From Spirochaetia bacterium (GTDB taxonomy: Bacteria > Spirochaetota > Spirochaetia > PWKH01): a DNA stretch of 7,292 nucleotides. Position numbers and translations under genes: made by a program. Each line of letters starts with the position of its first letter. Position 1 is the first letter of the stretch. Positions 6,134-7,292 of the stretch are shown here, piece by piece. The notes below the pieces were generated by a model. The model was not told the DNA's origin. It did no database searches and was given only the letters and a program-made list of their open reading frames with translations. Location: NCBI GenBank assembly GCA_007128345.1, contig SKXS01000006.1, positions 1 through 7,292 on the forward strand, read 5' to 3'.

Positions 6134-6521
6134 TTTTGGGCAATCCTTCCAGGTAGATTTCTATTGGTCCATCACCTACATAGTAGGATACGCCTAACAC
6201 ACCACTCACACCTATATTTGGATTTGACTTCAGTATCATAGGAACAGCTATTCCCACGTAAGGGTAAAATAATTGTCTCTCTATCCTAAAGTTCCTGTTC
6301 TGCTGTTCAAACTGAACCTGTGGCCTCACATACACACCGTTCTCGTTCCAGTAACCGAATCCGACATTAAAAACAGCTGAAGTAACCCTGTCCATTTGGA
6401 ACCGAGCAGTTACAAACGTTGCGGTACCTGTTCCAATACCCAAACTCACATTTGCATATACACTAACAGGGATAGATACAGCCATAATGATACACAATAA
6501 TACCATGATACGTTTCTTCAT
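6057..6521 (-). CDS. Small exported barrel-like protein, probable outer-membrane protein
   Basis: The protein has 154 residues. It starts with a clear signal peptide (KKR, hydrophobic residues 6-20, likely cut after VYA at residue 23). The mature part alternates polar and hydrophobic residues with many Gly, Tyr and Phe, as in amphipathic strands: FNVGFGYWNE, VYVRPQVQFEQQ, FYPYVGIAVPM, IGVSGVLGVSYYVG, then GPIEIYLEGLP and a glycine-rich C-terminus ending GARYSL. The pattern recalls small spirochaete outer-membrane barrel proteins of the BAPKO_0422 type, which is recognition by eye only. The start is 6521, because AGGAGG sits 8 bases upstream. An in-frame ATG at 6551 would put 10 extra residues before the signal peptide. 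A terminator lies 126 bases past the stop. Confidence 0.72.
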   Translation of the reverse strand: MKKRIMVLLCIIMAVSIPVSVYANVSLGIGTGTATFVTARFQMDRVTSAVFNVGFGYWNENGVYVRPQVQFEQQNRNFRIERQLFYPYVGIAVPMILKSNPNIGVSGVLGVSYYVGDGPIEIYLEGLPKIIIVRSGGVGLGFGLGASIGARYSL

Positions 6522-6525
6522 ACCA

Positions 6526-6540
6526 ATTGCCTCCTGCAAT
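6526..6540 (-). promoter_or_regulatory. Shine-Dalgarno presented in a small hairpin loop
   Basis: On the minus strand ATTGC-AGGAG-GCAAT is a perfect 5-bp inverted repeat whose 5-base loop is the core of the Shine-Dalgarno of the exported barrel-like gene. The ATG follows 4 bases after the stem. It may present or modulate ribosome access, but a chance palindrome of this size is possible. Confidence 0.4.
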
Positions 6541-6542
6541 AC

Positions 6543-6633
6543 GTTTAACATTCTGCATCATAGAAATCCTCTGCAGTGAGGAACTCTAACTCCAGAGTCC
6601 CGCACTGCAAGGATTCGTCTCTTTCATGCAGTA
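6543..6633 (-). repeat. Long imperfect hairpin next to a GTTAAAC box (attC-like candidate)
   Basis: Bases 6565-6578 pair with 6603-6615 in 13 bp with one bulged base (6571). After one A-G mismatch there are 2 more bp, one mismatch and 5 bp (ACTCT/AGAGT) around a 6-base loop. Outside an internal loop, CTGCAT (6553-6558) pairs with ATGCAG (6626-6631). On the minus strand the 3' flank carries GTTAAAC (6549-6543), an exact GTTRRRY match, just ahead of the Shine-Dalgarno of the next gene. There is no T-tract, so it is not an ordinary terminator. The matching RYYYAAC box expected on the far side of an integron attC is not visible. Confidence 0.5.
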
Positions 6634-6665
6634 ATCCGATCTTCCTTCACACTAATGCACAATAC

Positions 6666-7292
6666 TTAATCAAGTTCCTGACTATCTTCGAATGCTTCAA
6701 AGGAATCCTCTATGTTAGCTTCTACGATACTTATATCAAAACTAACAGGATCACTAGGATCTAATAGCCCTGTCTTATCTTCATTCCAGAACCAAGTGCC
6801 TACATCAATCGCAAGAATAAGGCCGATGCCACCATTGATCTCCAGAGGAGGATCAAATTCAATCTCAAAGTCGTCGTTGAAGTCCTGGGTGTATACAAAA
6901 GCCTCTCCATTGAAGGTCCCTTCAACACGGATGCTTACGTCTATGTCCCACTCCGGATATTGAGCTTCAAAATCGCTTTGGTTGTCATGTCCCTCAGGAA
7001 TCTTCACTTCAATTTCCAGTTCCTCATAGAAACCAGGTGTAACATCCACTGCCTGAAAGATTGGAGTTAACGTGCCATCAAGAGGAAGCTCCATAAGAAT
7101 CGGACCAGCCTCTAGGTCTTCAGAATCCATGCTGTCAGCTACACCCACATTAATTTCAAAGAAAACCATCTGTACTCTTTCTATTACCAGGGTATTCTCA
7201 CCATCGGTAACTTCCACTGTCCCATCCAGTGCTCTCGAATGTAATGAGCGCAATCCTGCTTCTTCAGGATTACCCGTTACCGCAAGAGTCAC
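6666..7292 (-). CDS. Acidic uncharacterised protein, C-terminal 208 codons (partial)
   Basis: The reading frame enters from the right edge and ends at TAA 6668-6666, so the true N-terminus, possibly with a lipoprotein or other export signal, is outside. The GTG at 7290-7292 is probably an internal Val. The visible part is strongly acidic and strand-rich: LVIERVQMVFFEINV, EAGPILMELPLDG, VTPGFYEELEIEVKIPEG, VSIRVEGTFNGEAFVYTQDF, LAIDVGTWFWNEDKTGLLDP, then NIEDSFEAFEDSQ at the end. This pattern recalls an uncharacterised group of predicted secreted or lipoproteins in several phyla with 'RVEGTFNG' and 'SF.AFED' motifs. I know no function. The high acidity and DxD-like stretches would suit calcium binding, but that is a guess. 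It is on the same strand as the exported barrel-like gene, 144 bases upstream of it. Confidence 0.65.
   Translation of the reverse strand: MTLAVTGNPEEAGLRSLHSRALDGTVEVTDGENTLVIERVQMVFFEINVGVADSMDSEDLEAGPILMELPLDGTLTPIFQAVDVTPGFYEELEIEVKIPEGHDNQSDFEAQYPEWDIDVSIRVEGTFNGEAFVYTQDFNDDFEIEFDPPLEINGGIGLILAIDVGTWFWNEDKTGLLDPSDPVSFDISIVEANIEDSFEAFEDSQELD

Overview
The window looks like spirochaete chromosome. The main clue is the N-terminus of DnaX (MAYEVTANRKRPRVFEEL instead of the usual 'ARKWRP' form), together with a small exported barrel-like protein of a kind I associate with spirochaete outer membranes. This assignment is inference of moderate confidence. The left 5.7 kb looks like ordinary core chromosome. 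The right 1.3 kb is visibly more AT-rich and reads as accessory sequence.

Layout. (1) Bases 1-110, minus strand: the first 36 codons of a YgiQ-type radical SAM protein, running off the left edge. (2) Bases 204-2575, plus strand: an (alpha/alpha)6-barrel glycosidase-like protein, then 23 bases later a DjlA-type membrane J-protein. (3) Bases 2580-5054, minus strand: the overlapping set dnaX-ybaB-recR, which converges on djlA with a 4-base gap. (4) Bases 5105-5719, minus strand: a stable-RNA operon with a near-consensus sigma-70 promoter (TTGACA, 17 bases, TATAGT). It is read as tRNA-Ser(UGA), tRNA-Ser(GCU), tRNA-Arg(GCG), tRNA-Ser(CGA), tRNA-Ser(GGA) and the SRP (4.5S) RNA. dnaX follows with its own TATAAT box. 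(5) Bases 5720-7292: a short plus-strand ORF with a good Shine-Dalgarno that looks like a truncated gene start, a minus-strand terminator, a 154-residue exported barrel-like protein, an imperfect hairpin next to a GTTAAAC box, and the C-terminal 208 codons of an acidic, probably exported, uncharacterised protein.

How the parts relate. The minus-strand core carries the translation and secretion RNAs and the DNA polymerase III clamp-loader and recombinational-repair genes in the widespread order ffs-dnaX-ybaB-recR. The four tRNA-Ser genes cover all six serine codons from one promoter. The plus-strand pair has no obvious functional link beyond sharing a transcript.

I see no clear undescribed system. 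The most unusual signals are the complete serine tRNA set wired to the SRP RNA, the GCG-anticodon arginine tRNA, the apparent loss of the usual acid Asp in the glycosidase-like protein, and the hairpin plus GTTAAAC arrangement between the two accessory genes. That last one has some, but not all, of the marks of an integron attC site.
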